Position numbers and translations under genes: made by a program. From IMG/VR virus record IMGVR_UViG_3300005529_000010, positions 1 to 64,000 of that record: 64,000 nucleotides of DNA. The stretch is one strand, 5' to 3'. This DNA is from a virus. Below are positions 16,535-24,509 of this stretch, one piece after another; position 1 is the first letter of the stretch; each line of letters starts with the position of its first letter. The notes beneath the pieces were generated by a model. It was not told the origin of the DNA, did no database searches, and saw nothing but the letters and a program-made list of their open reading frames with translations.

Positions 16535-16666
16535 ATGGATGGTCGAATTCCGGCGAAAGCCCTGCCGCTGGTCGCGGTGTTATTCATGTTCGCCTTAGTA
16601 GCCGTCGGCGGCGGGCTTTACATGCTCCTCGACGCGCTCGGATTTCAGATCGGCGTGATCGGCTGA
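16535..16666 (+). CDS. Membrane microprotein 1
   Basis: 43 residues, ATG 16535 preceded by GGAGAGGGAC. A single hydrophobic helix (about 8-34, LPLVAVLFMFALVAVGGG onward). First of three consecutive plus-strand membrane peptides set in an otherwise minus-strand late region. Confidence 0.55.
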   Translation: MDGRIPAKALPLVAVLFMFALVAVGGGLYMLLDALGFQIGVIG

Positions 16667-16668
16667 AT

Positions 16669-16746
16669 ATGCGCATCGTCGCCGGCGTGGTGCTGCTGAC
16701 GATCGTGTTGTTTTTCTTGGCCCTGGTGTTCGGCGTGGGAGGCTGA
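16669..16746 (+). CDS. Membrane microprotein 2
   Basis: 25 residues from ATG 16669, two bases after the previous stop. Almost entirely one hydrophobic helix (VAGVVLLTIVLFFLALVFG). Very short; support comes from its exact fit between two neighbours. It could be a toxin-like or regulatory membrane peptide. Confidence 0.45.
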   Translation: MRIVAGVVLLTIVLFFLALVFGVGG

Positions 16747-16747
16747 G

Positions 16748-16972
16748 ATGTACTGGAAATGGTCGGTTGGCACCGGATTTTTCGTGTTCCTCGCCACCTA
16801 CGTCTATGCGATCTCGGCCTACGGGCTGTTGCTGGGCGGCGGCCTGGGGTGGTTTCCCGCGATCATCATCGCCGTGGTCGCCGGGGCCCTGTGGCCGGTC
16901 CTAGCTTTCGCGACCGTCATGGGCGCGCTGGTTACGGTGATCGTGACAATCCTGGCGATCCAGCCGCACTAA
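16748..16972 (+). CDS. Membrane microprotein 3 (two to three helices)
   Basis: 74 residues starting one base after the previous stop. Hydrophobic stretches at about 8-30, 35-52 and 53-70 predict two or three membrane helices with few charges. Its end overlaps by 4 bp the end of the convergent 1027-residue ejection-type gene. Confidence 0.6.
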   Translation: MYWKWSVGTGFFVFLATYVYAISAYGLLLGGGLGWFPAIIIAVVAGALWPVLAFATVMGALVTVIVTILAIQPH

Positions 16973-19900
16973 CGGCCATATTGCTGTTTGGACCGGGTGC
17001 GCCAGTCTTCGGCCGGAGGTTTCTGTTCCCCTTGCTCTTGGTCGCCACCCGCGCTGTAGCTCGGGGTCAGCACCTGCCCGACGCCACCGCCGGCGCCGCC
17101 GGATTCCTGCAGGATGCGATTGAACTCCTGGCGCACCGTCTCCCGCTCCGCCGGCGCCCCATCGAGACCCTTCACCACCCATTTGATGAATGACGGGTGC
17201 GTGACCCCATAGGTCAGTGCCGCGTAGTATTTCGCGAGGATGAAGCGGCCGGCTGCATTGCCGCCTGGCAGGTGCGAGAGAAAGCTGATCGGACCGCTGG
17301 TGCCGAGCGTGCCCCAGGGGTGCAGCACGCGGCTCGCGGCCGCCATGGAGCCGCCGGTGTCGCCGCTCACCTCACCCGCGCTGCCCAGCAAGAAATTCAT
17401 ATCCTTTGCCAGCGCCACGGCCTCATCACGGGAGACGCCAGGGAACAGCAGCGCCTGCGTCTCCGGAGAGATCTTTTCACCGAACTCGGCCGCCAGATTT
17501 CCGGTCTTACCAAGCGGCCGCTGCAACAGCCGCAGCGCTCCGGTCTGACGAAGCAGCGTGAACTCTGGTGACGTCTCGCCGAAGCGACGCGCGGCCGCCA
17601 TCATGAGATCTGGCGATTTGAGAATCTTGTCTGCCGATCGGATGGCGAGCGCGGTTGGCTGCGTCAAGAAATTGAGCGCGTCACGGTTTCGCGACTGCTG
17701 CAGGGCCGCGCGGTTGCGCGCGAACTCCTTGTCCATCTTGGACAGCTCGGATGTCAGGTTGCCCAGCGGGTCGCGCTCGGCGAGTGTCTTCACCGCCGCT
17801 TCCGCGTCTTCCGCCCGCTTAAGAAACGATGCGACGTCGTCGCCTGGCGTGTGCGCGATCGACAGCTTGCCCTCGATCATCATCACCCGCTGCGCCTGCT
17901 GCTGCAGCTTGCGCGCCGTGGCCGAATCGTACGCCGCGTCAAATATGCCGCTCTGCACGCGATCGAGCACCTCACGCGCGAATGTCGCAGGATCGACTTG
18001 CCCCGGCACAAGAGTCTTAGCGGAATCGAACATCGATTGGGTGTCGGCCGCCGTGACCGCGTTCCAAAGATTTTTGCCGACGATCTTTCGGATCTCGCGA
18101 ATGCGCTCCGTCTGGTTCGGCTGCAAAATCATCTTGGCCAGCCCTTTGGGGTCGGCCGGCATGCCCGCGCGCAGCGCTTCGGTCATCCCGCGAATCGTCT
18201 CGTCACGGAAACGCGGCATGTTCTTGGCGTAATAGGCGTCCGCATGGTCGAGAATTTTAGCGGCGGCTTTCAGCTCGGGGTCTGCCTCGGCGTCATGCAG
18301 CACCGCATCGAGCTTGCCGGCAAAGAGCTTGTAAACGCCGTCCCGCTGCGATGGCGTGAGGTCGAACGGGTCGACATCTTGCCGGAACATGGACCGCAGA
18401 CGCCGGAGCTGGCCGAACGTGGGCTGTGTCCCCGTCTTGTCGGGATCGCCGAGGGCTTCGAGCGCCTTCACGATATCCGGATGCTTCGCCTGGAACGGCT
18501 CGGGCAAACTTTCCCGCAGCGCCTTGGCGTCCTCGGTGAGCGCCGAGATATTGGGGTAGTGATCGCCAGCCGCCGCGTCGGCAGCGTCGTACATCTTGCC
18601 GGCGCGCGCCTTCACTGCACGGCTGAGTGTCTGCACCTTTTCCGCCGCCTGACGGAAAAGATCGCCCGGATTGCCGCCGCCTTTGACGGCCTGCACGAAG
18701 CCATCGACGTCAGCGCGGATCGCCTTGAATCCGTCATCGGTGATCTGCTGGGCCGCCTGCCGACTGCTGTCGGCCACCTTCACGAGCTGGTCGTGCGCGG
18801 CGGTGAGATCGGCCTGCGCTTCTTTCTGGCCGATGCCGAAGGCGCGCATGGTAGCTGCCTCGCGCGCGTGGCTCATGGCTTTATCCAGCTCGGCGTCTTC
18901 CTGCGCGATCGTCTCGTGGGCCCGGTCCATGAGGGCGCGGCCGGCCTTTTCGCTCGACGGCGGCGCCGTGGCGCCGGTCAGCGTCTCGCCGGCCGGACGC
19001 TCCACGCCCAGCTCGGACAGAATTCGGCTGCCTTCGCGCTCGTAATATTGCTCGGCCGACGTTTTGAGCACGTTCTGCTTGCGGAACGCAGGGTCGAATT
19101 GCTCGACCGCTTTGTGGATATACGGGGCTTCTGGCGCCCAAGCCGACGGCGGGACCTTCACGCCACGCTCGGCCAACCTCAAAGCCTCGCGCGCGGCGTC
19201 GGGCGTCTGGCTGGCCCCGAGGTAATCGGCAATAACGCTGGGTCCTTGTTCGGTGACGCGCCGAATGCCGGCCTTGACCGAGGGGATCGCCGCAGTCACC
19301 ACGCGCCCGGCTCCCTCACCGACCGCCGATCCGGCGGCGGTTACCGCGAGGTTGCCGGCCTCCTGGCCGACCGAGCGGTCGTAAATGCCCGCCAGCTTGA
19401 GCACCAGGTCATTGAAAGCCTGGCCGCCTGCACCGCCTGCACCAGCGCCGCCAGCCGCGCCAGCGATCACGCCGGCGGGCCCACCGGCGGTGCCGAGAAC
19501 GCCGCCGCCGATCCCGCCGAGCACAGCGCCAGCCGTGGGCGCCGCCTCTGACGCGACGAAGCCGCCGAGGGTGGCCAGCTTTCCGTGCCCGGGCTTGTAG
19601 CGCTTGCCATCTTTTTCGACGTAGAGATCGCCCGCCGGGTCTTCCTTGACGTTGGCGGCCCCATAGCCGGCGGCCAGCGCCTTGCGCCGCTCTTTGGGAT
19701 TGAGCGACATGTCGTAAAGCGTCTGGGTTGTCAGATCGACGCCCTCGTACGTCGGCTTGAGGCGCACCTTCCCCTCGGGGTCGGTGTAATGGCTCCCTTC
19801 CGGCACGGCTTCATAGCTCTTCGCGTCAGTGACGGTGTACGCTTTGCGCCGCTTCTGGCCTTCGGGATCGAGATATTCCGCGCCCGCCTGGAGAGCGTCA

Positions 19901-20052
19901 TATCCCGCCTGGTCAGCGATTTTGGGGAGGGCATTATCCAGCCCGCCGGGCATCATCATCATTTCCGGCACAACGGCCGGGCCGCCCTTCCGATATAGTC
20001 TCGATTCAGGAAGGGCCAGGTCGGACGTTTGAAGCTCGACCGGATCGGGCAT
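16969..20052 (-). CDS. Very large internal virion / ejection-type protein
   Basis: 1027 residues. The N-terminal region carries several DPEG(K/Q) repeats (YLDPEGQKRRKAYTVTD, YTDPEGKVRLKP), then a long Gly/Ala zipper (about 165-215, TAGAVLGGIGGGVLGTAGG) able to enter membranes, then about 700 residues of charged helices. Size, composition and position as third in a row after two similar genes fit the DNA-ejection proteins of short-tailed phages, which leave the virion and form a channel across the envelope. No peptidoglycan-hydrolase motif was found. Assignment rests on architecture and context. Confidence 0.7.
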   Translation of the reverse strand: MPDPVELQTSDLALPESRLYRKGGPAVVPEMMMMPGGLDNALPKIADQAGYDALQAGAEYLDPEGQKRRKAYTVTDAKSYEAVPEGSHYTDPEGKVRLKPTYEGVDLTTQTLYDMSLNPKERRKALAAGYGAANVKEDPAGDLYVEKDGKRYKPGHGKLATLGGFVASEAAPTAGAVLGGIGGGVLGTAGGPAGVIAGAAGGAGAGGAGGQAFNDLVLKLAGIYDRSVGQEAGNLAVTAAGSAVGEGAGRVVTAAIPSVKAGIRRVTEQGPSVIADYLGASQTPDAAREALRLAERGVKVPPSAWAPEAPYIHKAVEQFDPAFRKQNVLKTSAEQYYEREGSRILSELGVERPAGETLTGATAPPSSEKAGRALMDRAHETIAQEDAELDKAMSHAREAATMRAFGIGQKEAQADLTAAHDQLVKVADSSRQAAQQITDDGFKAIRADVDGFVQAVKGGGNPGDLFRQAAEKVQTLSRAVKARAGKMYDAADAAAGDHYPNISALTEDAKALRESLPEPFQAKHPDIVKALEALGDPDKTGTQPTFGQLRRLRSMFRQDVDPFDLTPSQRDGVYKLFAGKLDAVLHDAEADPELKAAAKILDHADAYYAKNMPRFRDETIRGMTEALRAGMPADPKGLAKMILQPNQTERIREIRKIVGKNLWNAVTAADTQSMFDSAKTLVPGQVDPATFAREVLDRVQSGIFDAAYDSATARKLQQQAQRVMMIEGKLSIAHTPGDDVASFLKRAEDAEAAVKTLAERDPLGNLTSELSKMDKEFARNRAALQQSRNRDALNFLTQPTALAIRSADKILKSPDLMMAAARRFGETSPEFTLLRQTGALRLLQRPLGKTGNLAAEFGEKISPETQALLFPGVSRDEAVALAKDMNFLLGSAGEVSGDTGGSMAAASRVLHPWGTLGTSGPISFLSHLPGGNAAGRFILAKYYAALTYGVTHPSFIKWVVKGLDGAPAERETVRQEFNRILQESGGAGGGVGQVLTPSYSAGGDQEQGEQKPPAEDWRTRSKQQYGR

Positions 20053-20055
20053 TTT

Positions 20056-21513
20056 TCAGTGGCCTACTATCGGATCATTCGCCCAAGGCGTACCACCGGC
20101 CGGTGGCTGAGCGCCAGGCGCTGGAGCTGGCCCGCCGCCCAGCGGGGCGCCGCCGGGTTGGAAATCGCCTCCGAGAATACCCAACACATCCTGCCGATCG
20201 GACAAATACCAATCGCGCAGCGACTGCAGAGCGCGGATCGTGTTCGCCGTCGTGTCGCCGAGATTGAGGCCGGCGACCACGTCATTGACCTTGGCAGAAT
20301 CGGCGGATAGCGGACGCCCGTCGGCGCCGGTGAGAAGCCTGCCGGCGCTCGCCTGCAGCGTTTCGATGTCGCGCCGAAACTGCACATAGTCGGTCGAATT
20401 GCTGCCTAGCAGATTGCCCACGACTTCGCCGAGCCGCTCGGCGCGACCCGACAGGCCGGCGGCGCCGACATGCGTCTGCAGCACGTTGAGTACCTGGTCG
20501 ATCTTGTCGAGGTTCAGGTCGAGCTGCGAAATCTTCCCTTCGTATTTCGCCTTTACGTTGCCGGTTAGGCCGCCCTTCATGCCGTCATTGACGATCTGAG
20601 CTTCGACCTGCGCCGGCATTGTCTGTCCGGGGTGGTTCTTGCGCCAATCGTTCTTGAGATCCTCGATGACCTGGTATTTCTCGGCGTTCAGCGCCGACAT
20701 GCGCCCTCCGTAGGGCGTCTGGATGATTCCCCACCGAACGGCCGCCTGCGCTTTTTGCGTGGAGTCACCGTCCTTCCAATCGGGATCGTTTAGCAGGCCG
20801 GTGTACTGGACATGCCGGCGTTCCAGCTCGGGCATGATGCCAAGCAGGCTGATCGCCGCATTCTGGCGGCCCTGCATGATGCTCTCATAGTCCTGGAGCA
20901 TGCCGGACTGCCGCTGGAACAGCGCGATCTCATCGCCGTGGCGCGCGCCGAACATCGTCATTTCGGCGTCGTACGCGGACATATCGTCCTTGTTCTTGTC
21001 GCGGAGCGCTTGCCACTCCTCCATCATCGCTTTGTGCCGATCGAGCGCCAGCGCCGTGTTGTCTTTCCAGGCTGAATACGCGTCGTGATAGTTTTCGTAA
21101 TCGTTTTGCTTGATCGCGTTCATTGCGGCCGCGCCGGCGTTGAGCGCGTTGATCATCGGCTGATGTGTGAACCCGGCCGCGATCTGGGCGAAGACCGACG
21201 CGAACGAGCCGAAGGCGCTCGCCGGATCGGTCATGTAGTCTTTTTTCTGGGGCTGCTCCGGGAATCTTAGCGGCTCAATGCGCTTGTAAAACTCGTCCTC
21301 TTGCTGCTGCGACTTGTCGAGCCGCTCGATGTATTTCTTGCGAACAGGCTCCATTTCGCGCTCGTACCGCGCGGTCTCTTCCTGGTCGCGCTTCATCAGC
21401 GCCATGATCGGCGCGGCCGAGGCGCCGCCGCCCTGCGCCTGCGCCATCAGCTTGTCGATGTCGAGCGACGTGTCCTTGGCGCCGCTGTCGGCGGTGGTCT
21501 GTGGATCAGCCAT
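20056..21513 (-). CDS. Internal virion / ejection-type protein
   Basis: 485 residues. Strongly helical and charged (YEREMEPVRKKYIERLDKSQ), with a small-residue segment about 95-135 (ASVFAQIAAGFTHQP, ALNAGAAAMNAIKQ) and a disordered Pro/Gly tail. Middle member of the three-gene ejection set. Start MADP overlaps the previous gene by 8 bp. Confidence 0.65.
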   Translation of the reverse strand: MADPQTTADSGAKDTSLDIDKLMAQAQGGGASAAPIMALMKRDQEETARYEREMEPVRKKYIERLDKSQQQEDEFYKRIEPLRFPEQPQKKDYMTDPASAFGSFASVFAQIAAGFTHQPMINALNAGAAAMNAIKQNDYENYHDAYSAWKDNTALALDRHKAMMEEWQALRDKNKDDMSAYDAEMTMFGARHGDEIALFQRQSGMLQDYESIMQGRQNAAISLLGIMPELERRHVQYTGLLNDPDWKDGDSTQKAQAAVRWGIIQTPYGGRMSALNAEKYQVIEDLKNDWRKNHPGQTMPAQVEAQIVNDGMKGGLTGNVKAKYEGKISQLDLNLDKIDQVLNVLQTHVGAAGLSGRAERLGEVVGNLLGSNSTDYVQFRRDIETLQASAGRLLTGADGRPLSADSAKVNDVVAGLNLGDTTANTIRALQSLRDWYLSDRQDVLGILGGDFQPGGAPLGGGPAPAPGAQPPAGGTPWANDPIVGH

Positions 21514-22879
21514 AGGTTTGGTTCTGGCGGCCGCCGCCGAGCGACGCGACGAAATTGGCTATCGCGCTGCCGGTCTCCGCGTCCTGCTTCTGGTTGATGC
21601 CGATGATCTGAGCCAGGATGTCGGCCGATATGCCCGTCTGCCGGACGCCGGTGTCCAGTAGGTCCTTCGCCATGGTGAACCGCTGCGCGTCGCTCGCGAG
21701 CTTGAGATTAGCGAGGTCCGTTGCCTCGGCCGAAGAACCCGACATGCCGAGGCCGGAATAGAACGACCGGACCCGCGCCTCGGCGCCCTTGTCCGCGAGC
21801 TGGAGCTGCGACTGCGCGCCGGGCGGCAGCGTGCCGTTTTGGATATAGCCCTGATTCGCGGTGCCTTGCGTGTTGAGCGTATTGGCCAGGCCCTTGAGGT
21901 TGTCGAGCCCAGGGATCGTGTTTCCCGCGAACAGGTTCTTCAACAGCAGCCCGCCGCTGAGCACGGGACCGGCGTTCGATTCGAGCGCCTTCCAACCGGT
22001 TTTCAGGCTCGGATCGGCGAGGAATTTATCGAATGTGCTGGTGCCACCGGCGCCACCGCTTCCGCCGACGCCATACGTCGCGGCGAGGTCGTTCATCGAC
22101 GCGGCGTTGCCCGCAACGCTTCCCGCTGCGTTGGTCGGGTCCACCGCCGGAATACCAAAACCACCGCCAGCGTTACCGCCGCCCGCCGCCGCAAGGGTCT
22201 GATCGAGCTGACCGACACCGGACACGCCGGCGCCGTTCCCCGTGGGGTCGGTGACCAGGCTGAAATTCGTGGTGCCGCCGCCCGGCATCCCGGCGAGCGT
22301 GGGGTCCGGCACGGTGAGATTTGCCGTTCCGAGACCAGAAAAATCAGAGGTGACGGAGCCGCCGCCGGTGAGATCGACCGGAGCGCCCGACGCGCCACTG
22401 ACCGGCGCCGCGCTCGCCGCCGACGCGCCGCCGCCCGTGGTTCCCGCGCCGCCAGCCGCACCGGCGCCGCTGAATGCCGAATTTGCCAACCCCGGAAGCG
22501 CCCCGAGCCCGGCAGAGATGAATGGGTTGGAGCCGGTGAACGCGCTGGATAGCGCGCCGCCCGCCGCGCCGCCGAGCGCCTCGCCGATTCCTGTCGAAAC
22601 ACCGAGATCGCCGGCAAACGCCCCGCCGGCGCCGAATCCTGCCCCACCGATCGCGCCGCCCAGCGCGCCGAGGCCGGGATCGCCACCCGTCGCCGCGCCC
22701 AACACAGCACCGCCGCCGGCGCCTAGCAGAGCATCGGCGCCGATCGCGCCGGCCGTGGCGCCCAACCCGATGTCGGTCGCGAGAAACGCGGCGATGCTTT
22801 CTGTGACCCCAAAAAACAGCTCGCGGCGCGCGCGGGCGTGTGCGTGATCGGAAAGAGCGAAACGCGGATCGGTTTTCAT
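21506..22879 (-). CDS. Gly/Ala-rich internal virion protein
   Basis: 457 residues. After about 35 ordinary residues comes a very long run of Gly/Ala zipper sequence (about 36-300, ALLGAGGGAVLGAATGG), then a helical C-terminal 150 residues. Similar low-complexity proteins are injected by short-tailed phages. ATGA overlap with the upstream gene. Function inferred from position and composition. Confidence 0.62.
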   Translation of the reverse strand: MKTDPRFALSDHAHARARRELFFGVTESIAAFLATDIGLGATAGAIGADALLGAGGGAVLGAATGGDPGLGALGGAIGGAGFGAGGAFAGDLGVSTGIGEALGGAAGGALSSAFTGSNPFISAGLGALPGLANSAFSGAGAAGGAGTTGGGASAASAAPVSGASGAPVDLTGGGSVTSDFSGLGTANLTVPDPTLAGMPGGGTTNFSLVTDPTGNGAGVSGVGQLDQTLAAAGGGNAGGGFGIPAVDPTNAAGSVAGNAASMNDLAATYGVGGSGGAGGTSTFDKFLADPSLKTGWKALESNAGPVLSGGLLLKNLFAGNTIPGLDNLKGLANTLNTQGTANQGYIQNGTLPPGAQSQLQLADKGAEARVRSFYSGLGMSGSSAEATDLANLKLASDAQRFTMAKDLLDTGVRQTGISADILAQIIGINQKQDAETGSAIANFVASLGGGRQNQTYG

Positions 22880-23649
22880 GGCCGGCTCACCTGGATTCGC
22901 CCTTCTACAAAGCGCAGCAAGCCGAGATCGAAGCGGATAACGGGCGGGTTTTCCTCGACGATCGAAATAACCTTATGGCGAGACACGACGGCCCAACGGT
23001 TATAGAGCGCGACGCCCTTTTTGAGCTGGCCGGCGATGATCATGGCGAGCGCGGCGCCGGCGTAGCGATTGTGATTTTCATCGTCCGTGTGTGCTGGCTC
23101 CTGCACATCGAGCCGCGCAGCCTCGCGCTGCAGCTCGGCGTGGAACCACATGCCCAGCTCGACCAGGCCGGGCGCCTGCCGCATCCAATCCTGGACGCGG
23201 AACGACATGATCTCCACCGGTCGCGTCTCGCCGAGGAATTTGCAGCCGTCGGGCCGCTGGAATTCCGGCATCATGCCGGCGGCAAGCGCCAACGCGCGGG
23301 CCGCGACGTGGCCCATCGGAACGCGGGTCAGGATGTCGTAACAGTCGGTCCGGGTGAACATCCAATCGCTGCCAGCGCGCACGAAGTCGAGCGACCACTT
23401 GCCCCGCCCCTCGGGCAGAACCTGCGTGTGAACCTCATAGACGCCCGGGAAGATCTGGAAACACATGCAGCCGCCGTACTTGCCCATCAGGAGCACGTTT
23501 CTCGGGTTGGCGACCTGCTGCGAGATGTCGATCTCGCCTTCGCTCATATCCGCGACCCAAGGCCGAATCTCTGGGTGGTTCAAAACCGCGTTGATCCGGC
23601 TCGCGTCATGCTCGCGCCAAAGAATTTTTGCCGAGGAGCCGTCCGGCAT
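22876..23649 (-). CDS. GNAT-like acetyltransferase of the virion gene block
   Basis: 257 residues. The first 150 residues look like the phage GNAT/DUF2824-type fold: INAVLNHPEIRPWV, GGCMCFQIFPGVYEVHTQVLPEGRG, then a helix and strand TDCYDILTRVP. The C-terminal 100 residues are helical and not assigned. Lies between connector genes and ejection genes. Whether it modifies a virion protein or is structural is unknown. Confidence 0.55.
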   Translation of the reverse strand: MPDGSSAKILWREHDASRINAVLNHPEIRPWVADMSEGEIDISQQVANPRNVLLMGKYGGCMCFQIFPGVYEVHTQVLPEGRGKWSLDFVRAGSDWMFTRTDCYDILTRVPMGHVAARALALAAGMMPEFQRPDGCKFLGETRPVEIMSFRVQDWMRQAPGLVELGMWFHAELQREAARLDVQEPAHTDDENHNRYAGAALAMIIAGQLKKGVALYNRWAVVSRHKVISIVEENPPVIRFDLGLLRFVEGRIQVSRP

Positions 23650-23652
23650 TTC

Positions 23653-24171
23653 CTAGCCCACCCTCACAATCGCAAGGTCGTAATCGGTCACCTTGCCGAT
23701 CGCTTTCACGATCATGTCGCGCGGCACATCCGAGAAACGGTCGACCACCATTTCCGTGGCGCCGGCGCCCTTGGCCCAACTGTACATCGCCGAATAGAGC
23801 GCGGCGCCCTCTTCGAGTGCATCGTTGCGGCAAAGCACGAACACCTCTTCGAGATACGGCACCGGATCGAGCGGCCAGCGCGAGAGCTGCGCCAGGCACA
23901 CCGCGTCATTCGTGCGCAAAAACAGCATGTCGTTCGAATTCATGAGCGAGCGCACCCAGCCGGAGAAAATGCGATCCGTCAGGTGCGGGAAATGCTTCAC
24001 GAGCCGCTCGAACAGCCACATACCCATCGGCTCCATGTCGGCCAGGCCGAAGCGGCGGACATTCACATCCGGGGGCGAGATCGGCGGCGGACGGTTGGCG
24101 CGCGCCTCCTGCATCTGCCGCATACGCTCGCTGCGGCGCTTCCGTTCTTCCTCGCTGATGTTATAGGCCAT
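23653..24171 (-). CDS. Second GNAT-like protein
   Basis: 172 residues from ATG 24171, 2 bp after the previous stop. A basic helical N-terminus (SEEERKRRSERMRQMQEA) is followed by a fold with DMLFLRTNDAVCLAQL, EEVFVLCRNDALEEGAALY and VVDRFSDVPRDM, compatible with a small acetyltransferase that has lost the first helix. Paired with the 22876 gene. Confidence 0.5.
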   Translation of the reverse strand: MAYNISEEERKRRSERMRQMQEARANRPPPISPPDVNVRRFGLADMEPMGMWLFERLVKHFPHLTDRIFSGWVRSLMNSNDMLFLRTNDAVCLAQLSRWPLDPVPYLEEVFVLCRNDALEEGAALYSAMYSWAKGAGATEMVVDRFSDVPRDMIVKAIGKVTDYDLAIVRVG

Positions 24172-24173
24172 CT

Positions 24174-24509
24174 TCAAACCCCCAGAATTTTGCTCACCTG
24201 CAGGTGCTCCTGGAAATTGAGCCAAATCCATTCCGCGCGCTGCGTGCGGTCCTGCCAATTGACGTCCGTTAAATCAAATCCGTCAATATTTAGAACGGCG
24301 TCCATCTGCTGGTGCATACTTTGATGGTTATACGCCCAGCCCCCCAAACTATACAGCGGCATTGGGTCGAGCTGATATTCGATTAAATAAATCTTATATA
24401 TTTCTCGAATGCGCCGAATGATGTCGCGGTGGTGCGCCATGTGCGAGAACGCCCAGGTGTTCATCGCGGGCTGATCGTTGGGGATGTTGGCGATGCTGGC
24501 GACGCTCAT
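24174..24509 (-). CDS. Small structural-block protein, function unknown
   Basis: 111 residues, ATGA overlap with the large stabiliser gene. Helical and rich in Tyr, His and Trp (HHRDIIRRIREIYKIYLIEY). No motif. It is likely a minor virion or assembly protein because of its position. Confidence 0.55.
   Translation of the reverse strand: MSVASIANIPNDQPAMNTWAFSHMAHHRDIIRRIREIYKIYLIEYQLDPMPLYSLGGWAYNHQSMHQQMDAVLNIDGFDLTDVNWQDRTQRAEWIWLNFQEHLQVSKILGV

Noticed and set aside
17851-19551. Long plus-strand frame across the ejection gene
   Set aside because: Arg/His-rich composition with no domain; antisense shadow of the 1027-residue protein.
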